64,000 bases of DNA from positions 248,001-312,000 of the forward strand of contig NZ_JAFNJS010000001.1 of NCBI RefSeq assembly GCF_019024325.1, given 5' to 3'. The notes under the pieces were generated by a model. That model saw nothing but the letters and a program-made list of their open reading frames with translations, was not told the DNA's origin and did not search any database. Both the position numbers and the translations under genes were made by a program. This DNA comes from Falsiroseomonas tokyonensis (GTDB taxonomy: Bacteria > Pseudomonadota > Alphaproteobacteria > Acetobacterales > Acetobacteraceae). This document shows, in pieces, positions 50,522 to 61,229 of this stretch (the stretch's first letter is position 1; each line of letters begins with the position of its first letter).

Positions 50522-51595
50522 TTGGACGACAGGATCCGGGCGATCGCCTCAGCTGACCTGGCCCAGCGTTCGCAGCAGCTGCATCACCTCCCGCTGCGCC
50601 GCGCCGCGGTTGTTCATGGCGATCTGGGCGCGGGCGGCGGCAATGGGCTGGTGGTGGTGGCGGCCGACCTCGCCAATCGGCAGGCCGCCGCGCGCGGCCT
50701 AGCCGGCTGGCTGCTGATGGGCGGCACGCTGACGGCCGCGGCGGTGATCCTGGCCGGGCTGCTGCTGGCGCGCGGCGTGGAGCGCCGGCTCGTGCGGCGG
50801 TCCAGCGCGGCGCAGGCGGTGATGCAGGGCGACCTGGCGCAGCGCCTGCCGCTGACCGGCGGCGGCGACGCGCTGGACCGGCTGGCGGCCACCATGAACG
50901 CCATGCTGGCACGGATCGCGCAGTTGATGGCCGCGCTGCGCCAGGTGAGCAGCGACGTGGCGCATGACCTGCGCAGCCCCCTTTCACGCCTGCGGATGCG
51001 GCTGGAAGCGCGGCTGGCGGCGCCGCGTGACACGGCGGAGGACGAGGCGGCGCTGGAGGACGCGCTGGCGGAGCTGGATGCGGTGCTGTCCACCTTCGCC
51101 GCCCTGCTGCGCATCGCCCAGGCCGAGGGCGGCGGGCCCCCCGCCGGCTTTCGGGAGCTGGACCTCTCGGCGCTGGTCGCCAACCTGGCCGAGACCTATG
51201 CGCCCGTGGCGGAGGAGGCCGGCGCCACCCTCACAGCCGATATCGCGCCTGCGTAAACCCTTTCTGGCGATGCGGCGCTGCTGCGGCAGATGCTGGCCAA
51301 TCTGATCGAGAATGCGCTGACCCCTGGCCGCCCCGGCGGCGCCATCCGGATCACGCTGCGGCCTGGCCGGCTGGAGGTGGCGGATGACGGGCCGGGCGTG
51401 CCGGCGGCCGAGCGCGGCCGCGTGCTGGACCGCTTCTACCGACTGGACCGCAGCCGCCGCAGCCCGGGCACCGGCCTCGGCCTGGCGCTGGTCGCGGCGG
51501 TGGCGCGGCTGCATGGGGGCGCGGTGACGCTTGCCGATGCGCGGCCGGGCGCGGTGCCGCCGGGCCTCACCGTACGGGCCAGCCTGCGCCGCTGA
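50522..51595 (+). pseudogene. Decayed sensor histidine kinase (in-frame stop, truncated N-terminus)
   Basis: One reading frame carries a kinase in two pieces. The first piece, up to a TAA at 51254-51256, has a membrane helix (GWLLMGGTLTAAAVILAGLL), a HAMP-like region, and a DHp helix with the phospho-His (QVSSDVAHDLRSPLSRLRMR). In the same frame after the stop come GDAALLRQMLANLIENALTP (N box), LEVADDGPGVPAAERGRVLD (G1), FYRLDRSRRSPGTGLGLALV (F and G2). There is no first membrane helix or sensor domain; the coding-like signal begins near GNGLVVVAADLANRQ. No response-regulator gene is adjacent. Suppression of the TAA is possible but loss of function is simpler. Confidence 0.8.
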
Positions 51596-51598
51596 CCT

Positions 51599-52060
51599 TC
51601 AGACGGCAAAGATGCGGATCAGCACCGTGTCGGGGTGCCTTTCGCCGATTCCGACGAACAGGCTGCGGGTCAGCCAGGCGTGCGCGGGCGCCGGCGTCTC
51701 GAAGACCGGGGCGGTGCGGAAATAGACGCGCTCCGGCGGCACCGGGCGGCCGCGCAGCAGGCGGGCCATATCCTCGGGCGAAGCATGGCGCAGGCCGCGA
51801 TTGGTGACCTGCACCAGGGCGCCATCGGCCAGGCGCAGCGTGTAGCGCGCCTCGATCTCGGCCACGCGGTCGGGACGGATCAGCTGGAAATCGGCGCCGC
51901 CGGCCAGAACCTCACCCTGCATCCGCGGGCCGGTCACGGTGCCGCCGAGGATCGGCACGATCCGCCGCTCTCCCAGTGGCCCGGCGCCGAGCGAGAGGGG
52001 CGGGCCCACCGCCACCTCCACCAGCGCCACGAATTCGGAAGCCAGCGCCACGCTTTCCAT
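51599..52060 (-). CDS. DUF3237 domain-containing protein
   Basis: 153 residues from ATG 52058-52060, with a GAGGGCGGG-type ribosome site. DUF3237 features: LASEFVALVEVAVGPPLSLG, GERRIVPILGGTVTGPRMQG, GGADFQLIRPDRVAEIEARY and the C-terminal YFRTAPVFETPAPAHAWLTR plus SLFVGIGERHPDTVLIRIF. The family has a lipocalin-like small barrel of unknown function and is often encoded with catabolic genes. Divergent from the Bug gene at 52120 with a shared 59-bp promoter region carrying an operator-like palindrome. Confidence 0.87.
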   Translation of the reverse strand: MESVALASEFVALVEVAVGPPLSLGAGPLGERRIVPILGGTVTGPRMQGEVLAGGADFQLIRPDRVAEIEARYTLRLADGALVQVTNRGLRHASPEDMARLLRGRPVPPERVYFRTAPVFETPAPAHAWLTRSLFVGIGERHPDTVLIRIFAV

Positions 52061-52086
52061 TGCCCGCCCGCCCTCGCCCTTGCTTA

Positions 52087-52099
52087 TTATGTAGCATAA
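52087..52099. promoter_or_regulatory. Operator-like palindrome TTATG-TAG-CATAA
   Basis: TTATGTAGCATAA is a perfect 5-bp inverted repeat with 3-bp centre, in an AT-rich island (GCTTATTATGTAGCATAACA) within the 59 bp between divergent DUF3237 and Bug genes. Size and base content resemble sites of GntR/FadR-type regulators. Confidence 0.45.
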
Positions 52100-52119
52100 C
52101 AATCAAGGGAGTTCCGTCC

Positions 52120-53100
52120 ATGCGCCAATCGCATCCTGGCCGCCGTGCCCTGCTGGCCGGCGCCGCCCTGCTGCCCTTCGCCGCCCCGGGCGCCCGCGCG
52201 GCCCTGCCGGACCGACCGATCCGCCTGGTGCTGGGCTTCCCGCCCGGCAGCGGGCCGGATGTGGTGGGCCGGCTGCTGGCGGAGGCGCTGCGCGAAAGCT
52301 GGCCCGCGGGCGTGGTGGTGGACAACAAGCCCGGCGCGGCCGGCGCCATCGCGGCGCAGGAGGTGGCGCGCGCGGCGCCGGATGGCACGACGCTGCTCTT
52401 CGGCGAGGTCGGCCAGCTCGCCATGGCCCCCAGCACCTATGCCCGCCTGCCCTACGACCCCGCCCGGGATTTTTCCGCCGTCGCGGAGGTCGCGGCCATC
52501 GACTTCGCCTTCGTGCTGCCGGCCAGCCTGCCGGTGGCGGACCTCGACAGCTACGTCACCTGGGGCAAGGCTCGACCGCAGGTCTTCATGGGCACTTTTG
52601 GCGCCGGCACGCCCGGCCATTTCGGTGCGGCGATGCTGGCCGCCGAGGCCGGGCTGCGGGCGGAGGCGGTGCATTTCCGCGCCACCGGCGATGCGATGAC
52701 GGCGATCCTCGGCGGCGATGTGCAGGGCATGTTCGGCACCATCGCCCTGGTCGCGCCGCATGTGCAGGCGGGCCGGCTGAAGGCGCTGGCCGTCACCGGC
52801 CCGGCCCGCGCGCCGCTGCTGCCGCAGGTGCCGACCATGGCGGAGCTCGGCCGGCCGAGCCTCGGCTTCCATGCCTGGTTCGGCCTGGTGGCGCCCGCCG
52901 CGACGCCCGCGCCGGTGCTGGCCTCGCTGGAGGAAGGCGTGCTGCGGGTGCTGGCCGCGCCGCCGCTGCGCGCCCGCCTGGCGGAAACCGGCTTCCGGCC
53001 CGCCGGCAATGGCCGGGTGGATTTCGCGCGGATGATGCAGGCGGAGACGGCGCGCTGGGCGGAGGTGGTGCGCGCCACCGGCTTCCGCGCCATCGAGTAG
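52120..53100 (+). CDS. Bug-family tripartite tricarboxylate transporter substrate-binding protein
   Basis: 326 residues from ATG 52120 behind AAGGGAG (52105-52111). Signal peptide with HPGRRALLAGAALLPFAAPG and an ARA-A cut. Bug features: LPDRPIRLVLGFPPGSGPDV, VVVDNKPGAAGAIAAQEVAR, YARLPYDPARDFSAVAEVAA, GTFGAGTPGHFGAAMLAAEA and LLPQVPTMAELG. Periplasmic receptor of unknown ligand; no TctAB genes near. The stop is followed 15 bases later by a short copy of the RIME-like hairpin. Confidence 0.91.
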   Translation: MRQSHPGRRALLAGAALLPFAAPGARAALPDRPIRLVLGFPPGSGPDVVGRLLAEALRESWPAGVVVDNKPGAAGAIAAQEVARAAPDGTTLLFGEVGQLAMAPSTYARLPYDPARDFSAVAEVAAIDFAFVLPASLPVADLDSYVTWGKARPQVFMGTFGAGTPGHFGAAMLAAEAGLRAEAVHFRATGDAMTAILGGDVQGMFGTIALVAPHVQAGRLKALAVTGPARAPLLPQVPTMAELGRPSLGFHAWFGLVAPAATPAPVLASLEEGVLRVLAAPPLRARLAETGFRPAGNGRVDFARMMQAETARWAEVVRATGFRAIE

Positions 53101-53115
53101 AGGCGTTGTCCTGGC

Positions 53116-53160
53116 GCATTTTCCGAGTCGCCTTGCGAAGCCGCAAGGCATTGAAAATGC
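53116..53160. repeat. Short copy of RIME-like hairpin
   Basis: Matches the second half of the element at 35059-35102: GCATTTTCCGAGTCGCCTTG start, GAAGCCGCAAGGC core, TTGAAAATGC end, with one extra A. It lies between the convergent ends of the Bug gene and the 105-residue gene. Confidence 0.8.
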
Positions 53161-53161
53161 T

Positions 53162-53479
53162 TCAGGCCAGCAGCGCGCCCGCCAGCAGGCCGAGGCCGAA
53201 GACGCCGGCAGCCATGGAGGTCAGGCCCCACCAGCGCTCGGGCGTAAATCCCCCGGCGAAGGCGAAGGCAGCGCCGAGCAGATAGGCGGCGGCGCCCAGC
53301 GCCACATCCAGCCGGGCCATGACCACCAGCGGCCCGATGGTGGCGAGCAACCCGGCCAGGGTGCCGAGGCCGCGCCAGATGCGGTCCGTGCGGGGTTCGG
53401 GGCGGAGCGCCGGTTCGCCGCGGGCGCGGTATTCGAGGGCGGCGCAGAGGGCGAGGAAGCCGAAGGCGAGGATCAGCAT
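53162..53479 (-). CDS. Small hypothetical membrane protein
   Basis: 105 residues: MLILAFGFLALCAALEYRAR, an Arg/Pro-rich loop (RGEPALRPEPRTDRIWRG), then three more hydrophobic segments ending GVFGLGLLAGALLA. Four predicted membrane helices, no recognised family. It is a single gene, bounded by the short RIME-like hairpin downstream and the 117-bp element upstream. Confidence 0.65.
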   Translation of the reverse strand: MLILAFGFLALCAALEYRARGEPALRPEPRTDRIWRGLGTLAGLLATIGPLVVMARLDVALGAAAYLLGAAFAFAGGFTPERWWGLTSMAAGVFGLGLLAGALLA

Positions 53480-53512
53480 GGGGGGCGCCTCGGCGGGGGG
53501 AGGTCGGCGCTT

Positions 53513-53628
53513 GCCCCCACCCCGGCCAGCCTTCGGCGTTGCGGCAGTGCCGCAACCCCCCGCTCCGCAGGTGAGGGAGAAGGACCGCTCCCTCCCCCGT
53601 GCTTACGGGGGAGGGTTGGGGTGGGGGC
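53513..53628. repeat. 117-bp palindromic element with inverted ends, copy 2
   Basis: Ends GCCCCCACCCC (53513-53523) and GGGGTGGGGGC (53618-53628). Stems GTTGCGGC/GCCGCAAC (53538-53556; copy 1 has a C-G pair where this has T-A) and CCCTCCCCCGT/ACGGGGGAGGG (53590-53615, loop GCTT against TCTC in copy 1). The middle stem is replaced by a different sequence. It lies just downstream of the sucB stop (53645). Confidence 0.8.
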
Positions 53629-53644
53629 CTTGGCTCTCGGACCC

Positions 53645-54883
53645 TTAGAGGTCCAGCATCAGCCGGCGCGGATCCTCGATGCTTTCCTTCACGCGGACCA
53701 GGAAGCTCACCGCCTCCTTCCCGTCGACGATCCGGTGGTCGTAGCTCAGCGCGATGTACATCATCGGCCGGATCTCGACCTTGCCGCCCACGGCCATCGG
53801 CCGCTCCTGGATCTTGTGCATCCCCAAAATGCCGGACTGCGGCGGGTTCAGGATCGGCGTGGACATCAGGCTGCCGTAGATGCCGCCATTGGTGATGGTG
53901 AAGCTGCCGCCGGTCAGCTCCTCCAGCTTCAGCGCGCCGTCGCGCGCCTTCTTGCCGTAGCTGCCGATGGTCTTCTCGATCTCGGCAAAGCCCATCTGGT
54001 CCGCATTGCGCACCACCGGCACCACCAGGCCGGAGGGGCCGCCGACGGCGATGCCCATATGGACGGCGTGCTTGTAGACGATCTCGTCGCCGTCGATCTC
54101 GGCGTTGACCGCCGGGAATTCCTTCAGCGCCGCGACGCAGGCCTTCACGAAGAAGGACATGAAGCCGAGCTTCACGCCGTGCTTCTTCTCGAAAGCGTCC
54201 TTGTATTCGGCGCGCAGCGCCATCGCCGCGCCCATATCCACCTCGTTGAAGGTGGTCAGCATGGCGGCGGTGTTCTGCGCTTCCTTCAGCCGGCGCGCGA
54301 TGGTCTGGCGCAGGCGGGTCATCTTCACCCGCTCCTCGCCCGCTTCCAGGGCGCGCGGCGCCTTGGCGGCGGCGGGTGCGGGGGCGGCGGCCGGCTTGGA
54401 CAGGAAGGCGAGCACATCGCCCTTGGTCACCCGGCCATCCTTGCCGGAGCGGGCGCCGACCTGCTCGGCCGTGATGCCGGCATCGGCCATCGCCTTGTTC
54501 GCGGCCGGGCCGTGCGAGGCGCCTTCCGCCGGGCGGGAGACCGGGCCGGGGGCCGGGGTTGGCGCTTCCGCCTTGGGCTGGGCCGGGGCGGCGGGGGCCG
54601 GGGTCGGCTTGCTCGGCGTGCCGGCGGCCGGCTTGGCGGCGGCGGCGGCGCCTTCCTTGATGACGCCGAGCACGGCGCCGGGGCCGACCTCGGCGCCTTC
54701 CTCGGCGGCGATGCTCTCGATCACGCCGGCGACGGCGGCATTGACCTCGACCGTGACCTTGTCGGTCTCCAGCTCCACCAGCGGCTCATCCAGCGCCACG
54801 GCTTCCCCGGCCTTCTTGAGCCACCGCGCGATGGTCGCGGAGGAGACGCTTTCCCCGAGGGGGGGCACCACGATATCGGTCAT
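53645..54883 (-). CDS. sucB: Dihydrolipoamide succinyltransferase, E2 of 2-oxoglutarate dehydrogenase
   Basis: 412 residues. The lipoyl domain ([20 protein letters not shown] ... [15 protein letters not shown] with the lipoylated Lys) is followed by an Ala/Pro linker, a peripheral-subunit-binding domain ([20 protein letters not shown] ... [13 protein letters not shown]) and the acyltransferase domain with the catalytic His-Asp motif [20 protein letters not shown]. The [20 protein letters not shown] and [20 protein letters not shown] stretches mark the succinyl-specific type. It transfers the succinyl group to CoA. Last gene of the mdh-sucCD-sucAB operon, 30 bases after sucA. Confidence 0.96.
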   Translation of the reverse strand: MTDIVVPPLGESVSSATIARWLKKAGEAVALDEPLVELETDKVTVEVNAAVAGVIESIAAEEGAEVGPGAVLGVIKEGAAAAAKPAAGTPSKPTPAPAAPAQPKAEAPTPAPGPVSRPAEGASHGPAANKAMADAGITAEQVGARSGKDGRVTKGDVLAFLSKPAAAPAPAAAKAPRALEAGEERVKMTRLRQTIARRLKEAQNTAAMLTTFNEVDMGAAMALRAEYKDAFEKKHGVKLGFMSFFVKACVAALKEFPAVNAEIDGDEIVYKHAVHMGIAVGGPSGLVVPVVRNADQMGFAEIEKTIGSYGKKARDGALKLEELTGGSFTITNGGIYGSLMSTPILNPPQSGILGMHKIQERPMAVGGKVEIRPMMYIALSYDHRIVDGKEAVSFLVRVKESIEDPRRLMLDL

Positions 54884-54913
54884 CTGTCCTGCCTTCTGCC
54901 TAGGACGCGGCGC

Positions 54914-57814
54914 TCACGAAAGGCCGAGCGCCTCGCGCACCAGGGTTTCCTGCTGCTGCTGGTGAACCTTGGCGAGGCCGGTGGCCGGGCTCGCCGCCTC
55001 GATGCGGCCGACATAGGTCGGGCGCTTCGCCTTGATCTCGATGCTGTTCAGCACGCCTTCGATCTTGCGGTCGATATAGGTCCAGGCGCCCATGTTCTCG
55101 GGCTCCTCCTGGCACCAGACCACATCGGCATTGCGATAGGGCGCGAGCAGCTTGGCCAGCGTCGTCTTGGCGAAGGGATAGAGCTGCTCGACGCGCAGGA
55201 TCGCCACGTCCTTCACGCCCTTCTCCCGCCGCTCCGCCAGCAGGTCGTAATAGACCTTGCCGGTGCAGAGCACGACGCGCTTGATCTGGTCCGGCGCCAC
55301 CAGGTCGTCGGTTTCCGGGATGATGTACTGGAAGCTGCTGCCCGGGCCGAAATCGGCCAGGGTGGAGACCGCCAGCTTGTGCCGCAGCAGCGACTTCGGC
55401 GTCATCAGCACCAGCGGCTTGCGGTAGTTCGCCTTCAGCTGGCGGCGCAGCGCGTGGAAGTAGTTGGCCGGCGTGGTCAGGTTGCCGACGCGCATGTTGC
55501 GCTCGGCGCAGAGCTGCAGGTAGCGCTCCAGCCGCGCGGAGGAATGCTCCGGCCCCTGGCCTTCGTAGCCATGCGGCAGCAGCATCACCAGGCCCGACAT
55601 GCGCAGCCACTTGGTCTCCGCGCTGGCGATGAACTGGTCGATGATCACCTGGGCGCCGTTCGCGAAATCGCCGAACTGCGCTTCCCACAGCACCAGGGTG
55701 CGCGGGTCCGCCAGGGTATAGCCGTATTCGAAGCCGAGCACGCCCATCTCGGAGAGCAGGCTGTTGAAGGCCTCGAACTTCGGCTGGCCGGCGCGGATAT
55801 TGTTCAGCGGGACGTATTCGGCCTGGGTCTTCTGGTCCACCAGGTGGACATGGCGCTGGCTGAAGGTGCCGCGCTGAACGTCCTCGCCGGACAGGCGAAC
55901 CCGGTGGCCTTCCAGCAGCAGGGTGCCGAAGGCCAGCGCCTCGCCGGTCGCCCAGTCGATGCCCTCGCCGGTCTCGATGGCGGTCTTCTTGGCTTCCAGC
56001 TGGCGCAGGATCTTGGGGTTCGCGCCGAAATCGGAGGGGACGCGGGCGAGTGCGGCGCCAACCTCGCGCAGCTCGTCCAGGCCGACCGCGGTCTCGTGCA
56101 GCCGCTCGACGTCCTCGCCCACCGTCACGGCCTTCAGGCCGGACCAATGGCCTTCCAGCCAATCCGCCTTGTTCGGCTTGAAGCTGGCCGCCGCCTGGAA
56201 GGCTTCCTCCAGCTGGGCGTTGAAGGCGTCCAGCACCGCCTTGGATTCCTCGGCCGGCACGCTGCCCTCCTTCGCCAGGCGCTCGGCGTAGAGGGTGCGG
56301 GTGGTCTTCATCTCGCGGATGCGGCCGTACATGATCGGCTGGGTGAAGGCCGGCTCGTCCGTCTCGTTATGGCCGTGGCGGCGATAGCAGACGATGTCGA
56401 GCACGAAGTCGGCGCCGAACTGCATGCGGAACTCGGCCGCCATGCGGGCGCAGAAGACCACGGCCTCCGCATCATCGCCGTTCACATGCAGGATCGGCAC
56501 CTGAATGCTCTTCGCCACGTCGGTGCAGTACAGGCCCGAATAGGCATGCGCCGGGACGGTGGTGAAGCCGATCTGGTTGTTGGTGACGATATGGATGGTG
56601 CCGCCGGTGCGGTAGCCGATCAGCTGGCTCATCGCCAGCGTCTCGTACACCAGGCCCTGGCCGGCGAAGGCGGCGTCGCCATGCAGCAGGATGCCCATGA
56701 CGGATTTGCGGCCCTTGGTGTCGCCGGCCATGTCCTGCCGCGCGCGCACCTTGCCCACCACCACCGGATCCACGGCTTCGAGGTGGGAGGGGTTCGGCTG
56801 CAGCGACAGGTGCACCATCCGCCCCGCCACCTCGATATCGGTCGAGGTGCCCAGGTGGTACTTCACGTCGCCGGAGCCCTGCACATCCTCGGGCGTCGCG
56901 GCATTGCCCTTGAACTCGGAGAAGACGGCCTGGAAGGGCTTCTTCACCACATTCACCAGCACGTTCAGCCGGCCACGATGGGCCATGCCGATCGAGATTT
57001 CGTTCACGCCCTGGCCGGCCGCGACCTCGATGACGGACTGGATGGCGGGGATGGTGCTCTCACCGCCCTCCAGGCCGAAGCGCTTGGTGGTGGCGTATTT
57101 CTTGGCGCAGAAGGCTTCGAAGCCCTCGGCCTCGGTCAGCTGGCGCAGGATCTGGCGCTTCGCTTCGGTATCGAAGGCCTTGACCCAGGGCGCGCCCTCG
57201 ATCCGCCGCTGGATCCAGCTTTTCTGCTCCGGATCCTGGATATGCATGAACTCGACGCCGATCGAGCCGCAATAGCTGGCGCGGCAGATCGCCAGGATTT
57301 CCCGGAGTGTCGCGTATTCCCGGCCCAGCACGAAATCCAGGAAGATCGGCCGGTCCAGGTCGGCCTCGGTGAAGCCGTAGGTCTTGGGGTCCAGCTCCGG
57401 ATGCGGCTTCGGCACCTGCAGGCCCAGCGGGTCCAGCTGCGCTTCCAGATGGCCGCGCACGCGGTAGCTGCGGATCAGCATCAGGGCGCGGATGGAATCC
57501 AGGACCGCGCGCTGCGCGGCCGCCTTGTCCACGGTATTGCCGGCGGCGGCCGCGGCCGGGGCGGTCTTGTCGCCCTTCTTCGGCGCCGGCGGCGCCTCGG
57601 GGTCCGGGCCGAAGGCGCCGCGGATGCGGGGCGCCCAGCTGGCGCCCGTCGCATCGGTCAGCACCGCACGCGCCTCGTCGTTCAGCGCCCCGAAGAGTTC
57701 GGCGAAGGAGGGATCGACGCTGTCCGGCTTCTCCGCCCATCGGGCATAGAGGTCGGCGAGGTAGGCGGCATTCGCGCCCGACATCGCACTCGCGAGGACA
57801 TCCACTCCGGCCAT
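54914..57814 (-). CDS. sucA: 2-oxoglutarate dehydrogenase E1 component
   Basis: 966 residues. N-terminus AAYLADLYARWAEKPDSVDP then SFAELF is the E2-binding motif of OGDH E1. Thiamine diphosphate region: ILLHGDAAFAGQGLVYETLA and VCYRRHGHNETDEPAFTQPI; EISIGMAHRGRLNVLVNVVK precedes it; the transketolase-like C-terminal part has LLPHGYEGQGPEHSSARLER. It decarboxylates 2-oxoglutarate and reductively succinylates E2. Separated from sucD upstream by 120 bases and from sucB by 30. Confidence 0.96.
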   Translation of the reverse strand: MAGVDVLASAMSGANAAYLADLYARWAEKPDSVDPSFAELFGALNDEARAVLTDATGASWAPRIRGAFGPDPEAPPAPKKGDKTAPAAAAAGNTVDKAAAQRAVLDSIRALMLIRSYRVRGHLEAQLDPLGLQVPKPHPELDPKTYGFTEADLDRPIFLDFVLGREYATLREILAICRASYCGSIGVEFMHIQDPEQKSWIQRRIEGAPWVKAFDTEAKRQILRQLTEAEGFEAFCAKKYATTKRFGLEGGESTIPAIQSVIEVAAGQGVNEISIGMAHRGRLNVLVNVVKKPFQAVFSEFKGNAATPEDVQGSGDVKYHLGTSTDIEVAGRMVHLSLQPNPSHLEAVDPVVVGKVRARQDMAGDTKGRKSVMGILLHGDAAFAGQGLVYETLAMSQLIGYRTGGTIHIVTNNQIGFTTVPAHAYSGLYCTDVAKSIQVPILHVNGDDAEAVVFCARMAAEFRMQFGADFVLDIVCYRRHGHNETDEPAFTQPIMYGRIREMKTTRTLYAERLAKEGSVPAEESKAVLDAFNAQLEEAFQAAASFKPNKADWLEGHWSGLKAVTVGEDVERLHETAVGLDELREVGAALARVPSDFGANPKILRQLEAKKTAIETGEGIDWATGEALAFGTLLLEGHRVRLSGEDVQRGTFSQRHVHLVDQKTQAEYVPLNNIRAGQPKFEAFNSLLSEMGVLGFEYGYTLADPRTLVLWEAQFGDFANGAQVIIDQFIASAETKWLRMSGLVMLLPHGYEGQGPEHSSARLERYLQLCAERNMRVGNLTTPANYFHALRRQLKANYRKPLVLMTPKSLLRHKLAVSTLADFGPGSSFQYIIPETDDLVAPDQIKRVVLCTGKVYYDLLAERREKGVKDVAILRVEQLYPFAKTTLAKLLAPYRNADVVWCQEEPENMGAWTYIDRKIEGVLNSIEIKAKRPTYVGRIEAASPATGLAKVHQQQQETLVREALGLS

Positions 57815-57934
57815 TTCCGTCTCCGTTGCGCGCGCCGCGGTTCTGGCGGCGCGCCGCGGCTATAGATAGGTCACCAGGACCGCGAGAGTGAGCCCCTGAG
57901 CCAGGAGCCTGGCGCGACCCTGATGACCGTTCGG

Positions 57935-58831
57935 TTACTTCCTGAGCGCCTTCACCATGGTGGAGCCGAGCGCGGAGGGGCTGTCGGCGACATGGATGCC
58001 GGCCTTGGCCATGGCTTCCATCTTCGCCGCGGCCGTGTCGTTGCCGCCCGAGATCACCGCGCCGGCATGGCCCATGCGGCGGCCCGGGGGGGCCGTGGCG
58101 CCGGCGATGAAGCCGACCACCGGCTTGTTCGGCTTGCCGGGTCCGAAATTGTGCTCGGCCAGGTACTGCGCGCCGATCACCTCGGACTGTCCGCCGATCT
58201 CGCCGATCATGATGATGGACTGGGTCTCGTCATCGGCCAGGAACAGCTTCAGGACATCGATGAAGTCCATGCCCTTCACCGGGTCGCCGCCGATGCCGAC
58301 GCAGGTGGACTGGCCGAGGCCGGCCGCCGTGGTCTGCGCCACCGCCTCATAGGTCAGGGTGCCGGAGCGGGACACGATACCGACCGAGCCGCGACGGTGG
58401 ATGTGCCCCGGCATGATGCCGATCTTGCAGGCATCCGGCGTGATCACGCCCGGGCAGTTCGGCCCGACCAGGATGGACTTGGAGCCGGACAGCGCGCGCT
58501 TCACCTTCACCATGTCGAGCACCGGAATGCCCTCCGTGATGCAGATGATCAGCGGCATCTCGGCATCGATGGCTTCCAGGATGGCATCCGCGGCGAAGGG
58601 GGCGGGCACGTAGATCACGGTCGCATTCGCGCCCGTCGCGTCCCGGCATTCCACCACGGTGTTGAAGACCGGCAGGTTCAGCTCCGGGTGCATGGTGCCG
58701 CCCTTGCCGGGGGTCGTGCCGCCGACATAGGTGCTGCCATAGGCAATGCCCTGCGAGGCATGGAAGGTGCCCTGGGCCCCCGTGAAACCCTGGGTCATGA
58801 CGCGGGTCTTGGCGTCGATCAGAACGGCCAT
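57935..58831 (-). CDS. sucD: Succinyl-CoA ligase (ADP/GDP-forming) alpha subunit
   Basis: 298 residues. CoA-binding Rossmann region with [20 protein letters not shown] and [20 protein letters not shown], then [40 protein letters not shown] and the phospho-His segment [20 protein letters not shown]. Catalyses succinyl-CoA to succinate with substrate-level phosphorylation. It follows sucC with a 3-base gap on the minus strand. Confidence 0.96.
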   Translation of the reverse strand: MAVLIDAKTRVMTQGFTGAQGTFHASQGIAYGSTYVGGTTPGKGGTMHPELNLPVFNTVVECRDATGANATVIYVPAPFAADAILEAIDAEMPLIICITEGIPVLDMVKVKRALSGSKSILVGPNCPGVITPDACKIGIMPGHIHRRGSVGIVSRSGTLTYEAVAQTTAAGLGQSTCVGIGGDPVKGMDFIDVLKLFLADDETQSIIMIGEIGGQSEVIGAQYLAEHNFGPGKPNKPVVGFIAGATAPPGRRMGHAGAVISGGNDTAAAKMEAMAKAGIHVADSPSALGSTMVKALRK

Positions 58832-58834
58832 GGT

Positions 58835-60028
58835 TCAGGCGCCCTTCACAGCAGCGACGACCTTCTGGGCCGCGTCGGCCAGGTTGTCGGCGGGGATGAT
58901 AGCGAGGCCGGATTCAGCCAGGATTTTCTTGCCGAGGTCGACATTCGTGCCCTCGAGCCGCACCACCAGCGGCACGCTCAGGGACAGGTTCTTGGACGCC
59001 TCGACGATGCCATTGGCGATCATGTCGCACTTGGCGATGCCACCGAAGATATTGACCAGGATCGCCTTGACGTTGACGTCGGAGGTGATGATGCGAAACG
59101 CCTCCGTCACTCGCGCCGCATTCGCCGTGCCGCCGACGTCGAGGAAGTTGGCCGGGGAGGAACCGTACAGCTTGATGATGTCCATGGTCGCCATGGCCAG
59201 GCCCGCGCCATTCACCATGCAGCCGATCTCACCGTCGAGCGCCACATAGTTCAGGTCGTTCTTGACCGCGTCGAGCTCCTTCGGGTCCATCTCGCTGTCA
59301 TCGCGCAGGGCCTCGAGGTCCTTGTGGCGGAACAGCGCGCTCTCGTCGAAGGACACCTTGGCGTCCAGCGCCACGATGTCGCCCTTGCCGGTCACGACCA
59401 GCGGGTTGATCTCGACGATGGCGCAGTCGAGCTCCAGGAAGGCCCCGTACAGCGCGAGGACGAACTTCTGGAAGGCGCCGACCTGCTTGCCCTCGAGGCC
59501 GAGGCCGAAGGCCAGCTTGCGGGCATGGTAGGGGAAAATGCCGGAGGCGGGGTCGATGGCGACCTTCAGGATCTTCTCGGGGTGGTTGTGGGCCACCTCC
59601 TCGATCTCCATGCCGCCCTCGGTGGAGGCCATGATGGTCACGCGGCTGGTCTCGCGGTCCACCAGCAGGCCGAGATAGAGCTCGCGCTTGATGTCGCAGC
59701 CGTCTTCCACGAAGACGCGGGAGACGAGCTTGCCCTGCTCGCCGGTCTGCTTGGTGACCAGCACCTTGCCGATCATCGCCTCGGCCGCTTCGCGCACCGC
59801 CTCGATCGACTTCACGACGCGGACGCCGCCCTTGCCGTTCGGGTCATTGGCGAAGCGGCCGGCGCCGCGGCCGCCGGCATGGATCTGCGACTTCACGACA
59901 TAGACGGGGCCAGGCAGCTTCTTCGCCGCTTCCACGGCCTCATCCGCCGTCCAGGCCACATGGCCCTCGAGCACCGCCACGCCGTAGCGGCGCAGCAATT
60001 CCTTGGCCTGGTATTCGTGGATGTTCAT
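58835..60028 (-). CDS. sucC: Succinyl-CoA ligase beta subunit
   Basis: 397 residues with an ATP-grasp domain: [20 protein letters not shown] at the N-terminus, [20 protein letters not shown], the acidic [20 protein letters not shown], and the C-terminal flavodoxin-like domain with [20 protein letters not shown] and [20 protein letters not shown]. It binds nucleotide and, with SucD, forms succinyl-CoA ligase. It lies 79 bases after mdh on the minus strand. Confidence 0.96.
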   Translation of the reverse strand: MNIHEYQAKELLRRYGVAVLEGHVAWTADEAVEAAKKLPGPVYVVKSQIHAGGRGAGRFANDPNGKGGVRVVKSIEAVREAAEAMIGKVLVTKQTGEQGKLVSRVFVEDGCDIKRELYLGLLVDRETSRVTIMASTEGGMEIEEVAHNHPEKILKVAIDPASGIFPYHARKLAFGLGLEGKQVGAFQKFVLALYGAFLELDCAIVEINPLVVTGKGDIVALDAKVSFDESALFRHKDLEALRDDSEMDPKELDAVKNDLNYVALDGEIGCMVNGAGLAMATMDIIKLYGSSPANFLDVGGTANAARVTEAFRIITSDVNVKAILVNIFGGIAKCDMIANGIVEASKNLSLSVPLVVRLEGTNVDLGKKILAESGLAIIPADNLADAAQKVVAAVKGA

Positions 60029-60107
60029 CCGATGTCTCCGGCAAGCAGGGCGCCAAATGGGCCGGCGGCCAACACCTTGAAGGCATCGGCGCCGCCGGCG
60101 GGCGGTG

Positions 60108-61136
<1,029 letters not shown>

Positions 61137-61229
61137 CTACTCCCGCCCCGCAAGCCGGGCAAGGCGGTGGCTTGCGGCGCCTAAGCCGAACTGGGTCCAG
61201 ACCGAGTCCGGACCGGATCCGGCGCCGCT

